The notes under the pieces: generated by a model
The model's input: the letters and a program-made list of their open reading frames with translations, nothing else
What the model was told of the DNA's origin: nothing
Databases searched by the model: none
Shown here: piece by piece, positions 38,782 to 50,119 of the stretch
Position numbering within the stretch: the stretch's first letter is position 1
How the letters are laid out: the number at the start of each line of letters is the position of its first letter
Made by a program: the position numbers and the translations under genes
Source of the DNA: Diphasiastrum complanatum
Lineage: Eukaryota; Streptophyta; Lycopodiopsida; Lycopodiales; Lycopodiaceae
Assembly: GCA_029204225.1 (NCBI GenBank)
Contig: CM055114.1
Coordinates: forward strand, 14,250,684-14,314,683
Reading direction: 5' to 3'
DNA: 64,000 nucleotides

Positions 38782-39463
38782 TGTAAAAATTACAGCAAAT
38801 AAGGATCCTAAAACACTTGAAATGATGAGGAAAACAATAGATTATGATTTCATAAGATTAGCACAAGTTGAACCATCAAAATCCATCAAAAATCTATGCT
38901 TGAACCTCACTAAATGGCCCAAATCCTTGAAGAAGGCTTCACACGTGTGAAAGTACGGCCTCCCACAGTCTGAGTACTGTACACCAGACCTACATTCAAT
39001 CCTATAATCATTAGTAATCACAAGTACTCAAACAATTATGAACATAGAGAGCAATTGCACCATTATGAGAGAAAAAACATGAAATTGCTTGATTGATTTT
39101 GGTGAGATATCATCACCTATATATACAAGATCCATCACGGTTTTGGGCAGGTATGAGTAGCCCTAAATCTATCCCTAATGCTAATTTTGGTGGATCTTTC
39201 ATCCCTACCAAGTTAGGGTTGGAATCTTGGAGATCCCTCAACAATGCAAAAATTACCAAAAATAGCTCCTATTTTTTCTCCCTTGTATCTAAGCATAATT
39301 TGGACTCATTCCAAAGGTTCTAACACTTAGGTCTACTTGAGAACATCCTTATGAATGGAATCCTATGCTATTTGGCACGTGTGACAAGCCACATCATGAC
39401 CATTTAACTATTTACAAGTCATATGACCAAAACTAGTCAAGCTAGAATTGTGAATTTTTAACA
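38782..39463 (-). repeat. 5' LTR of B1 (682 bp)
   Basis: Minus strand TGTTAAAAATTC...ATTTTTACA. A TATATATAG box lies at about 39117-39125. The flank beyond it is ACAAT (39464-39468). It interrupts a minus-strand open frame that ends in the LTR's first bases. Confidence 0.9.
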
Positions 39464-39991
39464 ACAATAAATGTGAGTGATCAACCAATGCTTGCTTGCC
39501 TCCTCCATCTTTGTCCTTTCTTGCCATGTATCCACCATGAAACTCCATGAATGAGCCTCCATCTCCATCTTCCACAAGATGCCATCATCACTTGATGACT
39601 TGATCATGAATGAGTGATATAATGAGCATCCAATAGCTTCATTTCCATCAACAAAACCAGCCAAGAATTCTAGTACAAATCCAACACCAAAATGATGCTC
39701 ACCAATGTAGCTAGTTTTACCATATCTTGAGAATTTGCACACATCCACATGAAAATGCTCAAACATGAGATAGAACAAGTAAAGCAAACTTGAAAAATAC
39801 TTCCTTGCTACTCCTTTGACCTTACTTGAGTCTTCAATAACCTGCAAAAATGGATCCATAACATCTTTGCCAATTGACTCTACTTTGATGCTCATGACTA
39901 ACTCTGAATTGCTACCTTCCTTTTTGCCTTGTTGAAGCTCTTTGAGATCAACCTCTTGATCATCAACTTGACCATCAAAGTCATTCAACAA
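39464..39991 (-). CDS. Unrecognised open frame downstream of copia H linker
   Basis: About 176 codons are open on the minus strand, starting near LNDFDGQVDDQEVDLKE and containing YFSSLLYLFYLMFEHFHVDV and GVGFVLEFLAGFVDGNEAIG. The frame is the same as that of the copia linker at 40339-39995, with a single stop at 39995-39997 between them. It ends where the B1 LTR was inserted (39463), so its natural end is unknown. It has an acidic start and a hydrophobic middle, and no copia, gypsy or other motif I know. It may be a captured host segment, an unusual linker, or a chance frame. Confidence 0.3.
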
Positions 39992-39994
39992 AAC

Positions 39995-40703
39995 TTATTT
40001 TCCAAATCCATTACTTGCTGTAAAATCATGAAAATATCCATCTATTTGTGTAGCTCCATCTACACAAGAAGATTCACTAAAATATGTGAGAAAAGCAAAA
40101 TGAGTCACTTCCACTTGCTTACCCTTCTCATCATATGTGAGCCTTGAAGGCATTTGTCTTTCCCTTGATGTTTTTCTTGGCTTTTGACTTGATGAAGGTC
40201 CATCATCATCACCATCTAAAGCAGGATCCAATACATCAACATCAAGAATGTTAGATCCATCCACATCACCATCAATAGTACTTGAAGATACTTTTGGAAT
40301 GTTTCCCTCATAAAAAATGACATCTCTACCAACAATCACTTTTTTAGTAGAAGGTATGTAGACCTTGTATGCTTTACTTACCTCACTATATCCAACAAAA
40401 ATTTGACACTCGGCCTCCTCTTGAATAGCATCTCAAAAGGTGCCCTTCCATCCAAAATAGAGCTCGACCACCTATTGGACAAGAAATTGGCACACAACAA
40501 AGCTTGATCCCAAAATGGTTTATCAGGATCAGCACTTAACCTCATGGCTTTAGCACTTTCACATAAAGTCCTATTCCTCCTTTCAGCAATTCCACTTTGT
40601 TATGGGGTCCTTGGTATTGTATACTCCCTCTTGATCCCATGCTCATCACAAAAGGCCTTGAACTTGGTAGATATGTAGTCACCACCATTGTCACTCCTTA
40701 AGC
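39995..40703 (-). pseudogene. Ty1/copia integrase C-terminus and linker (H)
   Basis: The minus strand from 40703 gives [13 protein letters not shown] (catalytic Asp) and [11 protein letters not shown] stop follows where PQQNG is usual, then SGIAERRNRTLCESAKAMR (catalytic Glu), FWDQALLCANFLSNR and GRAPFEMLFKRRPS. A frameshift follows. The linker frame 40339-39995 has VGRDVIF, SSSQKPRKTSRE and SRLTYDEKGKQV. RT is absent. The right edge meets HD-Zip-related sequence at about 40705-40737. Confidence 0.75.
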
Positions 40704-40736
40704 ACTTGATCCTTGTGGAAAATTGGTGTAGACTTG

Positions 40737-41331
40737 GTGACAGATATGAGACTGAACACAAGGCATTGTATAGAAGTTATGGGGTCAAAGGAGCTGAGAC
40801 ATTGCCCTATGTAGTTGGATCTTCTTCCTTCGATCTGAAGCCTGTGGTTCACCAAGTGAAGCCATTGAACTTTAAGTTGTTGAGCCTAGTTTGAGTATAG
40901 CATTTAGGATGATCGAATTATCTACTTGTGTTTTTCTAACGCAACTCCTATTGCATGGACAGAACTCAGAACGAGAGAAAATAGTCTCGTCATCATCTCA
41001 TTCCATAATAGGGATTGACATCAATCAGATCCCTGCCTCAACTGAATTAGAAGACCCAAATGAGTACTCTCCAGCTAGCAGTACCCGCTCACCTTTTTAG
41101 ATGGACGAGATTCGGATAGCAAAGAGTAACTATGCAAAGAGGGAGAGGGACAAGGAAAAGACACAAGAACTGGATGATCGGACTTGTGAGATAAACTCTA
41201 GGGAAGCAAGTGATGAAGAGGAGGGATTCAATCGACGGAAAAAGCTACGCCTCTCAAAGGAGCAGTATGCACTTTCAGAAGAAAGCTTCAAAGAACACAT
41301 GCTGAATCCGGTTGTGGTAGCCTGGTTTTGA
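40737..41331 (+). pseudogene. HD-Zip class II transcription factor 5' fragment
   Basis: One plus frame, 40891-41331, with a TAG at 41098-41100, reads ELEDPNEYSPASSTRSP, then AKSNYAKRERD, DRTCEINSREASDEEEG, RRKKLRLSKEQYALSEESF and KEHMLNP. The block from RKKLRLSKEQ to LNP is the start of the class II HD-Zip homeodomain; one codon normally before LNP is missing and Leu is Ser in 'ALxEESF'. It stops at LNP|GTTGTG, close to where an intron is known to split this homeodomain in plant HD-Zip II genes. The rest of the homeodomain and the leucine zipper are absent, so it cannot bind DNA. The upstream segment 40737-40870 also occurs at 46639-46760. Confidence 0.75.
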
Positions 41332-41339
41332 GAATTTAT

Positions 41340-42556
41340 TGACATTTTCGACTTTTCATTGTTAAATTCAAAGTGTTAAGTGCTTAACATGCCTTCAAAG
41401 CTATACCAAGCAGTGTGTGGGCCCTTAAATGTTTTTTGAGCACTAAGACTTATCTATAAAAGGATTTGCTCATGAAGAAATTATTCTGAAGCCTCTATTT
41501 TTAACGGCATGGTCGAAACTGAGTATTTATGTATTTCTAAGAATTATCTGATCTTTGAAGGTTGTTTCTAATGAATTTCCTAAGTTGAACTAAGGCTATC
41601 TTCTATTTTCAAGTCCAATGTTAATTTGAAGGCAACAAGTCCCTTCTTAATGGACACCAATTGCACATTGCATATTATTTGGGGATATTTAGTTGGTGCT
41701 TTGCATTCTTCGAGACATATATAAGGCAGTGACTAATTTTCTAAGAACAACTATGGTATTATTTGACATTTGTTAAAATTGAAAAACAATCCATATTGAT
41801 TTCTTGGCTTGCTACAAATGTTGTACCATGCAAGTATGTAGCTCATTAATGCAAAATGCCAAGTTTGGCCTACATAGAACTCGAGCTACATGGTTATGTA
41901 TTGTCTAGTTTGATAAATGCAATTTGCATATAGTTTGTAGACATAGAATTAGCATGATTATGCTTGTAGAAACTCGTGGCAACTCACATGCATTAATTGT
42001 AAGTGATCCATAGTGACATGCACAAAGTTTATTGGACACATGCATGATGATTTGGACATTTCTAGTTAGAACTAGTACACTTGTAAAAAGTTGGTAGAAT
42101 TTCATGCATGACAAGTGACAAATGTCACATAGACTCTAGATGTCACTTTAGATGTCATTTTGGAATGGATAGATATGGTTCTACCTCGAGCTACCTCAAT
42201 CTCCATAAATATGTGTAGCTCTCCACACAATTGATGATGAAGAACCAAAGTTTTGTAGCTATCTCATGTCATTTTGGATCTAAACAAATACTGTTTGTTA
42301 TCTCTCTAGTTCTCTCTCTCTCTAACTCGTGTTGAGGCTAATGCTCATACATTGAAATCTTGTATTTTTTCATTCTTTGATTCATTGCTATTATATTATG
42401 TTGATTAGCATGCTAGATTGTGGATTAGCCATTTCTTCTGAACTAGATTTTGTTGATCAATCTAGAATCAGGTTATAGTGCCAATCACAAAGCTTAATTA
42501 AGATTAGTCACTCTTGTGGACATTCTCCACACGTGTGAATTCTGGAAATTTTGTCA
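41340..42556 (+). mobile_element. Upstream region ending in the 5' LTR of copia A3
   Basis: The right boundary is clear: ...TTTTGTCA at 42556, directly followed by a priming site. The left end of the LTR is unresolved. TGTTAAGTGCTTAACA at about 41382 is a palindromic TG-type start candidate. TATA-like boxes lie near 41718 (ATATATAAGG) and 42207 (CATAAATATG). No coding sequence. Confidence 0.5.
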
Positions 42557-42568
42557 TGGTATCAGAGC
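42557..42568 (+). promoter_or_regulatory. Primer-binding site of A3
   Basis: TGGTATCAGAGC directly after the CA at 42555-42556. Confidence 0.9.
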
Positions 42569-43326
42569 CACATTAAGCTTTGCATGCTAACAACTCTGAT
42601 TGTACAAGAAACTGAGAGCTAAATCGAACAAAAAAGCAGTTTTACACGTTTTCTAACCCTTCTCTGAAGTTTATTTAGATCAAATCGGACTTGAACTGAA
42701 TTTTTAGACCTGAATTGAGGAAGTACGGAATTCTGGAATTTTGCACGTGTGAAAATCAAAGTTTTTTAGTCCCTTTGTTCTCCTTACTTATAGATCCAAA
42801 GATAGCAGTCTTATAGCTTGATGGAAAGCATTTGATCTGTACTTTCCTTAGAAATTGAAACCAGATCAATCTGATGTGTCTAGCAAGAGTTATAAGCTCT
42901 TAAAGAGGATAGGGATAGGTCCAAAATTTGAGTGACAACATTTTGATTTGATTCAATTATACTTTATTCTGAATCCATTGTTTTGAGCATCCAACACAAG
43001 AAACTGTAGATCAAGATTGAGTTTGAAGTATTTGAACACACTTTGAGCCTTCTGAGTGTCAATAGTGTTTTCTTTTGAAGCATTTCACACATGCCAAAAG
43101 TAGGATTCAAACCAGCCAAAGTGTCACAAACCACTTTTTGTGTCTGATCTATATAGCTTGTCTTGTTGAATATTTGAGATTTATCTCATATATAGTTGCA
43201 AGTGTCTCACATAGGAAGGTAATTCAACCTTGAAAATACCTATAGTAAAAGAGAGCAGCAACTCTAAGTCTGATAGGAACAAGCTCAAACATATTTCAAT
43301 CCAATAACTAAGAAGTCTTCATTATA
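42569..43326 (+). other. Untranslated leader of A3
   Basis: About 760 bp between priming site and gag start with no sizeable frame. Similar in length to the family-B leaders. Confidence 0.65.
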
Positions 43327-46240
43327 ATGGCATCTCAAGGAGGATATTTTCTAGAAGCTAGTGAAAGACTAAACACTTCTAATTACTCAATTTGGAAGTT
43401 AAGAATGGAGTCTATTTTGATTTTCCAGGATGTTATGGATATTGTGCTTGGTGTTGAGGAGGAGCCTCAAGCATAGGTTGAAATTCCTAAATATAAGAAG
43501 AGAGCTAGAATGGCCCTACATTTCATTAAGATGAATGTATCTAATGAAATTTTGAGAGAGATAGGATCTTGCACTGCAACCAAAGAAGCTTGGGATGCAC
43601 TAAAGACCATCTATAAAGCAACGAATACTTCTAGAATACTCACTCTTAGGAATTGGATTTTCCAAAGTTTCCAAAGGAGTGAAGAGAGTGCATCTAACTA
43701 TGTTCTAAGAGTTAAAGATTTACATGGAAAGCTTTCCTGTGTTGGTGTTACCATTAACCAAGTTGAGCTAGTTCAAGTCATACTGAATGGCTTGACTATG
43801 ATAATCTTGTTCAGTCTTTTGTTATTAAGGAGGAGTTACCTAATCTAGAAACTCTCCAAGGAATTCTTATCTGAAGAATCTAGACAAAGCTATAAACTCT
43901 CCAGGATGAACAAACTTGAACATGGTGGAAGTGACAAAGCCCTCTTTGTCAAAGGCAAGCAGAAAGGAAGGAGTAACAACCAATTCTCTCAAGCATACAA
44001 CAAAGACAAAGCCAAAGATCGAGATCAAGATGGTGAAGAGAATGATACATCTCATCCCTCTAACTCAAAAACCAAGAAGAAGAAAGTGAAGTGCTTCTTC
44101 TGTGGCAAAAAGGGGCACTATGCCTCTAATTGCTTTAAAAAAAAAAACCAACTCAAGCAAGCTAATCTCTCCAAAGAGATTGAAGAAGATTATATTGCAA
44201 GTGATGGAGAAGGATCACTTATGGTGTCCAGTTTTTCTTCATCACCTTTCAAGAAAGATGGAGCTTGGTACATAGACAGTGGAGCCTCTTCACATATGTG
44301 CTGTTTGTTCAAAGGAGTCATTTGACTCAATCTTACCTTTCAAAGGACTCAAGAGATCTATTTACACAACTTATTAACATGAGTGTCCAATAGAAGGAAT
44401 TGGCAACATTCCATTGAAACTTGCTTCTTCAAAAGTTCTTGCACTTTCTAATGTTCTTTCATTCCAAAACTTACAAAGAACTTAATTAGTGTGGGAAAGT
44501 TGCTTGATAATGGTTGTGATGTAAAGTTCAACTCCAATACTTGTTTTATCAAGAGAAAAGATGAGATCCTTGCTGATGGAACTAGATGTGGTGGAATTTT
44601 TAAGTTGAATTCTTATGAGAATGCAAACCTTTGTGAAGTTGTTTTGTTATCTAAGGAGGAGTTGTGGCATAGAAGGTTGGGACATCCTAACTTTACATCT
44701 ATGTCTTCTATGGTTAAGAAGGAGAAGGCTATCGGTCTTCCAAAATCTCTTTCTAAAGATTTCAAGCCTTGTGAGGCTTGTGCCATTGCAAAGTCACACA
44801 GAAAGCCATATCAGAAGTCTTTTATAAAGACTACTTGTCCATTGGAACTCATACATTCAGATGTACATTTTTTCTCTTCTGAAAGTATTGGTGGTGCAAC
44901 ATGTTTTGTCACCTTTATTGATGTCTTTACTAGATACACTTGGTTGTATCTACTTTCTTCAAAGGCTATGGTTTTTTATCACTTCCTTATCTTCAAAGCT
45001 TATGTAGAAAAACAATTTTCTTACAAAGTTAAAGCTTTAAGATGTGATGGAGGAGGTGAATATATCTCCAACAAGTTTCATAATTATTGTGAAGGTGAAG
45101 GAATAAAGAGAGAATTTTCTTGTGCCTATTCTCCATCTCAAAATGGAGTAGTTGAGAGGAAAAACAGATCTTTATGTGAGTGTGCTAAAGCAATTCGAGT
45201 AGCAGCTTCTTTGCCTAGTGAAGCTATAAATTGTGCAAACTATTTGTGCAATAGGTTACCTCACAATGCTCTTGCTGGAAAATCACCTTTTGAAGTCTTG
45301 TTTCAGAAAAAACCTAAGGTAGATCACCTTAGAGTTTTTTGTTGTACTTGCTTTGTTAATATGCCCTTGGAAACAAGGAAAAGAGATGATCCTAATTCTG
45401 TTAAAGGGATCATGGTTGGATATGCATCCAACAAGAAAGCTTACAAGATCTATGTTCCCTCTACCTCAACTACAATTGAGAGTAGAGATGTGATATCCCA
45501 TGAAGATCAAAAATACATTCTTGAGAAGGCCGAGTTCAAAGATTCTCATAAATATACTCCAATCATCACCCTTTAAGATCATCATGGAGAGATGGGGCCA
45601 AGATTTGAGGAGGAATCACCTCGAATTTTTTCACCAAGGAGATCTCAAAGAGAAAGATCCGAGCCTAGAAGGCTTACCTATGAAGATAGAGGAAAGAAAG
45701 CGGATATCAACACCACTAATTGTGCCTATTTTATTTCTCATGAGGAGCCGAAGGATGTATATGATGCTATCAATTCAAAGGAATGGTACCTTGCCATGAA
45801 GGAAGAATATGATGCTTTGATGGCCAATAATACATGGGAACTTGTGGATCTTCCATCCAACAAGCATACCATTGGTTGCAAATGGGTTTTTCGAGTCAAG
45901 TATAATCAAGATGGCACAATCAACAAGTACAAGGCTAGGCTTTGTGCTAAAGGATTTGCTCAAGTATATGGACTTGATTATGAGGAAACCTTTGCCCCAG
46001 TTGCAAAGAATTTTTAGAATCATAATTTCTCTTGCTTGTTTTTTCAATTGGCAAATTTTTCAACTAGATGTTTCTAATGCATTTCTAAATGGCTATCTAG
46101 AAGAAGAGATCTATATGGATCAACCTATTGGGTTCATCCATGATGAGGGAAAAGTTTGCTTGCTCTTCAAAAGTTTATATGGATTAAAGCAAGCCCCAAG
46201 GTCATGGTATTCTCGACTTAACACCTTTCTTGAGTCACTA
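43327..46240 (+). pseudogene. Ty1/copia gag-protease-integrase-RT N-terminus (A3)
   Basis: Starts MASQGGYFLEASERLNTSNY. A TAG follows PQA in gag. The UBN2 gag continues at 43510 (ALHFIKMNVSNEILREIG) with a frameshift near 43795. The zinc knuckle CFFCGKKGHYASNC is intact and the protease has WYIDSGASSHM with Asp present (43906-44325). After another frameshift the integrase frame 44491-45576 reads LWHRRLGHPNFTS, CEACAIAKSH, LIHSDVHFFS, LRCDGGGEYIS and NGVVERKNRS, so D, D and E are present. RT starts at 45592-46017 (KCKWVFRVKYNQDG, KARLCAKGFAQ) and continues in another frame with [17 protein letters not shown] and [14 protein letters not shown]. It breaks at about 46240, before YVDD. RNase H and the 3' LTR are missing. 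Confidence 0.9.
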
Positions 46241-46793
46241 GGATTTCTGGATTCTTGGAGTGTTTGGCTTGTATTTGAGTGATTTGTGGATTCTTGGAGT
46301 GTTTCACACATGTGAAACACCTTTTGGTAATGAATGGATGCATGTAGAATGGTCTTTTTGCCTTAGACCTTGTCATTGATCTTGGATTTCAATCAGTAGG
46401 TAATGTATAGTACATGAGCCAAGCTTAGGAGATCAATTTCACACATTAGGACATTCCCACATGTGTGAATTTTCACACTCTGCGACAACATTCTATTGGT
46501 TTGTAGGCACACAAATGTTTATTTGCTTTCTTTCTTGCAGCAGTTGCAAAAGCCTCTTCCCTCTTGCACGAGTTCTTCTTGGTTATATTATGCCAGGATT
46601 TGCCATTAGGATCCATTCTATTCTCATTCACTTGATCAGTGACAGATTTGAGACTGAACATAGGGCATTGTATAGAAGTTATGGAATCAAAGGAGCTGAG
46701 ACACTTGGATCTTCTTCCTTCGATCTAAAGCATGTGGCTCACCAAGCGAACCCACAATCTAACCTGCAATTTCTCTTGCAATACCATGAGCTA
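46241..46793. other. Non-coding, with a repeat shared with 40737-40870
   Basis: Contains a 9-bp hairpin GTGTTTCAC/GTGAAACAC around ACAT (46299-46320) and two copies of GATTCTTGGAGTGTTT 39 bp apart (about 46251 and 46290). From 46639, GTGACAGATTTGAGACTGAAC and about 120 bp more match 40737 onward. Translated, both give TEHxALYRSYGxKGAETL and GSSSFDLK. No complete gene. Confidence 0.5.
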
Positions 46794-47526
46794 AGCATAG
46801 CAAGAAGTTTTTTTACCTATGCTTAGCATAGGTGAATCTTGCAAGAAGTTTTTCACCTATGCTCAACATAGGTGAATCTTTTTTTTTTTTGCACAAAATC
46901 TTTTTGCTAGGTAACAAAAAGACTCTGTGAAACCTAGAATATTCTCCTATGATGAGCATAACAAGAAATAACTTGCTATGCTCGGGCGAAAGTAGGCCAT
47001 TGACGACAGAGGGGGACCACTTGGGGGACCTTATTGTAGAAGAGACAATGCATATGACTCTTGAAAAAATATATGAGCCGCTCTTCTCCAATTCATCCCA
47101 TGGATTCCGTCCGTCCTGAGGGTGCCACACAACGTTCGAGGAGATAAAAAACACTCAGATGCAATTTCGTGGTTACTTGAATTTGATATTAGAAAGTGCT
47201 ATGACAGTCTCAATTATCTAGGAGGAAATCCATGATCAACGGTTTATGGATTTGATATTGAAGTTGTTTAAGGTAGAGGTTATCAGTGATTACCGAGGAG
47301 AACCCTTGCCTAAAGCAGGAGTCCTACAACAAATAGTGTCATGTCACCCTTACCATGCAACATCTACCTAGTTTTTTCTTGCTATGCTTATCATAGGAGA
47401 ATATTTTAGGTTTGCACAAAATGTTTTTGTTACCTAGCAAAAAAATTGTGGGGAAAAAAAAAAGAGTTACCTATGCTGAGCATAGGTGAAAAACTTCTTG
47501 CTATGCATAGAGCATAGCAAGAAGTT
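46794..47526. mobile_element. Fold-back element with about 133-bp inverted arms
   Basis: The arms 46841-46972 and 47371-47506 are inverted copies (about 85% identical by eye), sharing GCAAGAAGTTTTTCACCTAT, TTTTTGCTAGGTAACAAAAA and ATATTCTCCTATGAT. Outer repeats (GCATAGCAAGAAGTT) extend both ends to about 46794 and 47526, and each arm holds smaller palindromes such as CTTGCTATGC with GCATAGCAAG (47496-47520). The spacer of about 400 bp holds a group II intron RT fragment. No transposase and no clear target duplication were found. Confidence 0.7.
47030..47348 (+). pseudogene. Group II intron-type reverse transcriptase/maturase fragment
   Basis: Plus-strand pieces in three frames read LIVEETMHMTLEKIYEPLFS, NSSHGFRPS, stop, GCHTTFEEIKN, then WLLEFDIRKCYDSLNYL (RT motif with the first catalytic Asp), then EEIHDQRFMDLILKLFK and a degraded KAGVLQQIVSC where a G-x-P-Q-G motif is usual. 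The order and spacing are those of group II intron-encoded maturases ('YEPxFSxxSHGFRPxRGCHT'), as in plant mitochondrial introns and their nuclear relatives. It is not copia, gypsy or LINE-like. Origin as a mitochondrial insertion or from a nuclear maturase gene cannot be decided here. At least two frameshifts and one stop. Confidence 0.75.
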
Positions 47527-48440
47527 ATGGCTTTTCTATCTCTCTCCATCGCTCCCAGGCTGCGCTGTGCATTCTGAACTTTAGCAAGTGCACAACATGG
47601 GCTATTCTATCAGAGGAGGGGAGTTTGTCCCTGTTTTGCACTTCAAGGTTGAAAAGAAAAGAGATTAAGGTTCAGATTGAAGATGGACGCACCTTACAGA
47701 TTAGCGATGAACGCAAGAAAGAAGAGGTTGAGAAGATAGACAAATGACATGCGGGGTAGTTTGTTGCGACGATTCCGGCTGCCAGAAAACAAGAACTTAC
47801 CTGAAAGCTAATGGTGTAGATGAAATATTGTTGACTTTAGAAGCTGAAAACAGTGTTTGTAGATCTTGCCATGTGGATTAATATTTGTAGTGATGTTTCC
47901 ACAAGTGTTTGTGTACCACTAATTGCAAGATGACACTTAGGGCAAGAAGGTTTTCCCTCATGAATTAGCTGAAGCAATGTGAGTTGATCTTGTCATTAGT
48001 TATTGGAATACGGTGCAGCAACAAGTCAAGACTAAAGGCAGCTCTCATTGTTGAGCACATCGTCAGTCAATTATTGAACCACATCATCTCATCTATAACT
48101 ACGTGATTGGTACATTTTATGTTGATATTGATAGCCTCATGCTTCAGACTTCAGCTTTTGTTCAATTTCGTTGATGTATGCATGCAGGATTCAATTTGTC
48201 CACACGATCCAAACTAGGCAATTCTAGCCTCATTAACTTCCTCTTTCAAATGAAGCTTTTGAGGTTATTTTATTTCAGATTTAGCACAAGGAACATGCTC
48301 CCTTCTTGCTTGACTCTTTCAAGAAATAATTCAGAGTAAATAGTTTTGTTATATTCATCCTTCAAAATTTATGTATAATTTAAGAATACAATATGAGCAT
48401 GATTTATTAACATCTTCTATTATACTAGTCTTTAGCAAGA
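47527..48440. other. No recognised gene
   Basis: A plus-strand stretch near 47745-47880 reads CGVVCCDDSGCQKTRTYLKA and AENSVCRSC, which is Cys-rich but unplaced. Otherwise nothing is supported. Confidence 0.35.
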
Positions 48441-48559
48441 GATTTATGGTATCTCACAAAGTGAGCTCTGCTACATCCATGTATCTAGTGCAACTTAATG
48501 AAGATGCAAACATGTGTGCTATTCATTGCAAGACATCCTTGCCCAAGGATCTCAAATTG
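48440..48559 (+). pseudogene. Histone H3-like C-terminal exon fragment
   Basis: The frame at 48479-48559 reads MYLVQLNEDANMCAIHCK and then TSLPKDLKL. It aligns with the H3 alpha2-loop2-alpha3 segment (YLVxLxEDxNxCAIHxK, PKD, L), two residues short in loop 2. The codon after KL coincides with GTAAGTAC (48560), a strong splice-donor match, which suggests it derives from a genomic, intron-bearing gene rather than an mRNA copy. Upstream residues are only weakly H3-like. It is distinct from the relic at 16126, which has LLAVH instead of NMCAIH. Confidence 0.55.
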
Positions 48560-48565
48560 GTAAGT

Positions 48566-49458
48566 ACAATAAAGGAAAAATTACACACACACACATTTAT
48601 AATATGCATAGATATGGCATGGGTAGTACTTCTTACTTGAGATACTATGGAACTTCTCTCAATTTTGGCATAATATGTAATTTGTTTAGATTTTTTGATG
48701 TCTTCAATATTTGCAACATGTCTACGAATGAGTTTGAAATTAGTTTTTGATTCTGGCTATGAATTTGATACTTTGTCTACACCAAATGTGAACTTGTGAA
48801 TGTGATCTCCCTGTATGAAGACAACCTTGTAGGGCTTGTAATGTCATTTTAAATCTAGGTCCAACATCAAACCACTACTTTCACTTCTTGTAAATCTATC
48901 TTTTCTAGGCATGCAAAGCAATGTCCAGTGAAACATCAAAAGCACTTTTTTATGTTTGTAAACTTTTATGCTTGTAAACTTTTTTAATACTAATTATGCT
49001 TGTTTAATTATTCTAAAAACAAGTTAATTTTTTTTTAAATAAGCAAAAATTAATTTTTTACATATTTTAGTGGTTGTATAATTAGTTATTTTATTTTAAA
49101 TAGCATTATTATCTAATATATGCTAATTTCAAGATCTTATTAATAACCTATTAATTAATTTTTTTAGCATAATTAAAATTTCTAGCAAAAAAAGTTTTTT
49201 TTTATATTAAAATATTTTTTCGGAAGCATTTTAAATATTGGCAATTTTTTAAAAAAAAATGGGTCTCCATGTCATTTCTCTTTTTTTGGTCATCATGTTA
49301 CTAATAAAGTTGCAATAGTAACTGACTCCACAAGGATTGGAGAATCCAATATGACGAGCAGCTGGAAACTTTGTGTTGTGCACCAATCAAGTGGAAAAAT
49401 TTAAATGCCTTTCACGCATCCTTACAATCTAGGCGACACACGATCCACCATCGCAGGT

Positions 49459-49459
<1 letters not shown>
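48566..49459. other. AT-rich, no gene
   Basis: Contains (CA)n-like ACACACACAC near 48584 and very AT-rich sequence at 48950-49260. No coding resemblance. Confidence 0.5.

Positions 49460-49516
<57 letters not shown>
49460..49516. repeat. (CT)n microsatellite, 57 bp
   Basis: Uninterrupted CT repeat. Unlike the three GA tracts above, its flanks do not resemble copia family C. Confidence 0.97.
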
Positions 49517-49519
<3 letters not shown>

Positions 49520-50119
49520 GTTCTTGCAAATGAATGTTCATCTACTGTTTCACAGTTCAAAAATGATCATTGAGGGCGATGTTAAGTATCGTGAGATTGA
49601 AAAATCTGCAGATTGTCAATCTGAAGTGAGTTGGTTTACGTTAAGTAGTGTCATTTTGAAAGAGATTTTGTAGAGTTTAATCAAAAATATAGATTTCATT
49701 TAAGAGGAAAATATTTTATCTGAAAGACCAACATCCGAATAGATGGCTAAACCCTTAAAATTGCAGAATGAATTTATTGAGGTTAAAGAGGATGCATTGG
49801 AATGCAGTTGTGGGAGATATTAAAAAGGAGGAGAACAACAGAAGTGCATAATTTGATAGATTTGATAAGGATCACCGTGATAGACACAAGATATTTTCAG
49901 GTGTTAAAATAGTAAATTAACTATTGTTCAATAACTTTTGTAGCAAGAAATTCAAAATGGGCATTGCTATACTTGCATGCCTTTGAGCTCCAAAACGGGG
50001 ATGTTTTAAAATGTAGCAGAAACAGAATGTAACTGTCTGCTAATGAAACACCAATATTGTCTTGGTAGACGAAGCATTAGTTGCTCATGAACTACCATTC
50101 ATAGGTTTTGAAATTGACA
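49517..50119. other. No recognised gene
   Basis: Short frames only; no motif or paired repeat was found. Confidence 0.4.

Noticed and set aside
40891-41331. Functional HD-Zip gene
   Set aside because: In-frame stop, missing codon in the homeodomain, and no remaining homeodomain or leucine zipper.
46299-46320. 9-bp hairpin as a terminator
   Set aside because: Bacterial-type terminators are not expected in this genome, and no T-run follows directly.
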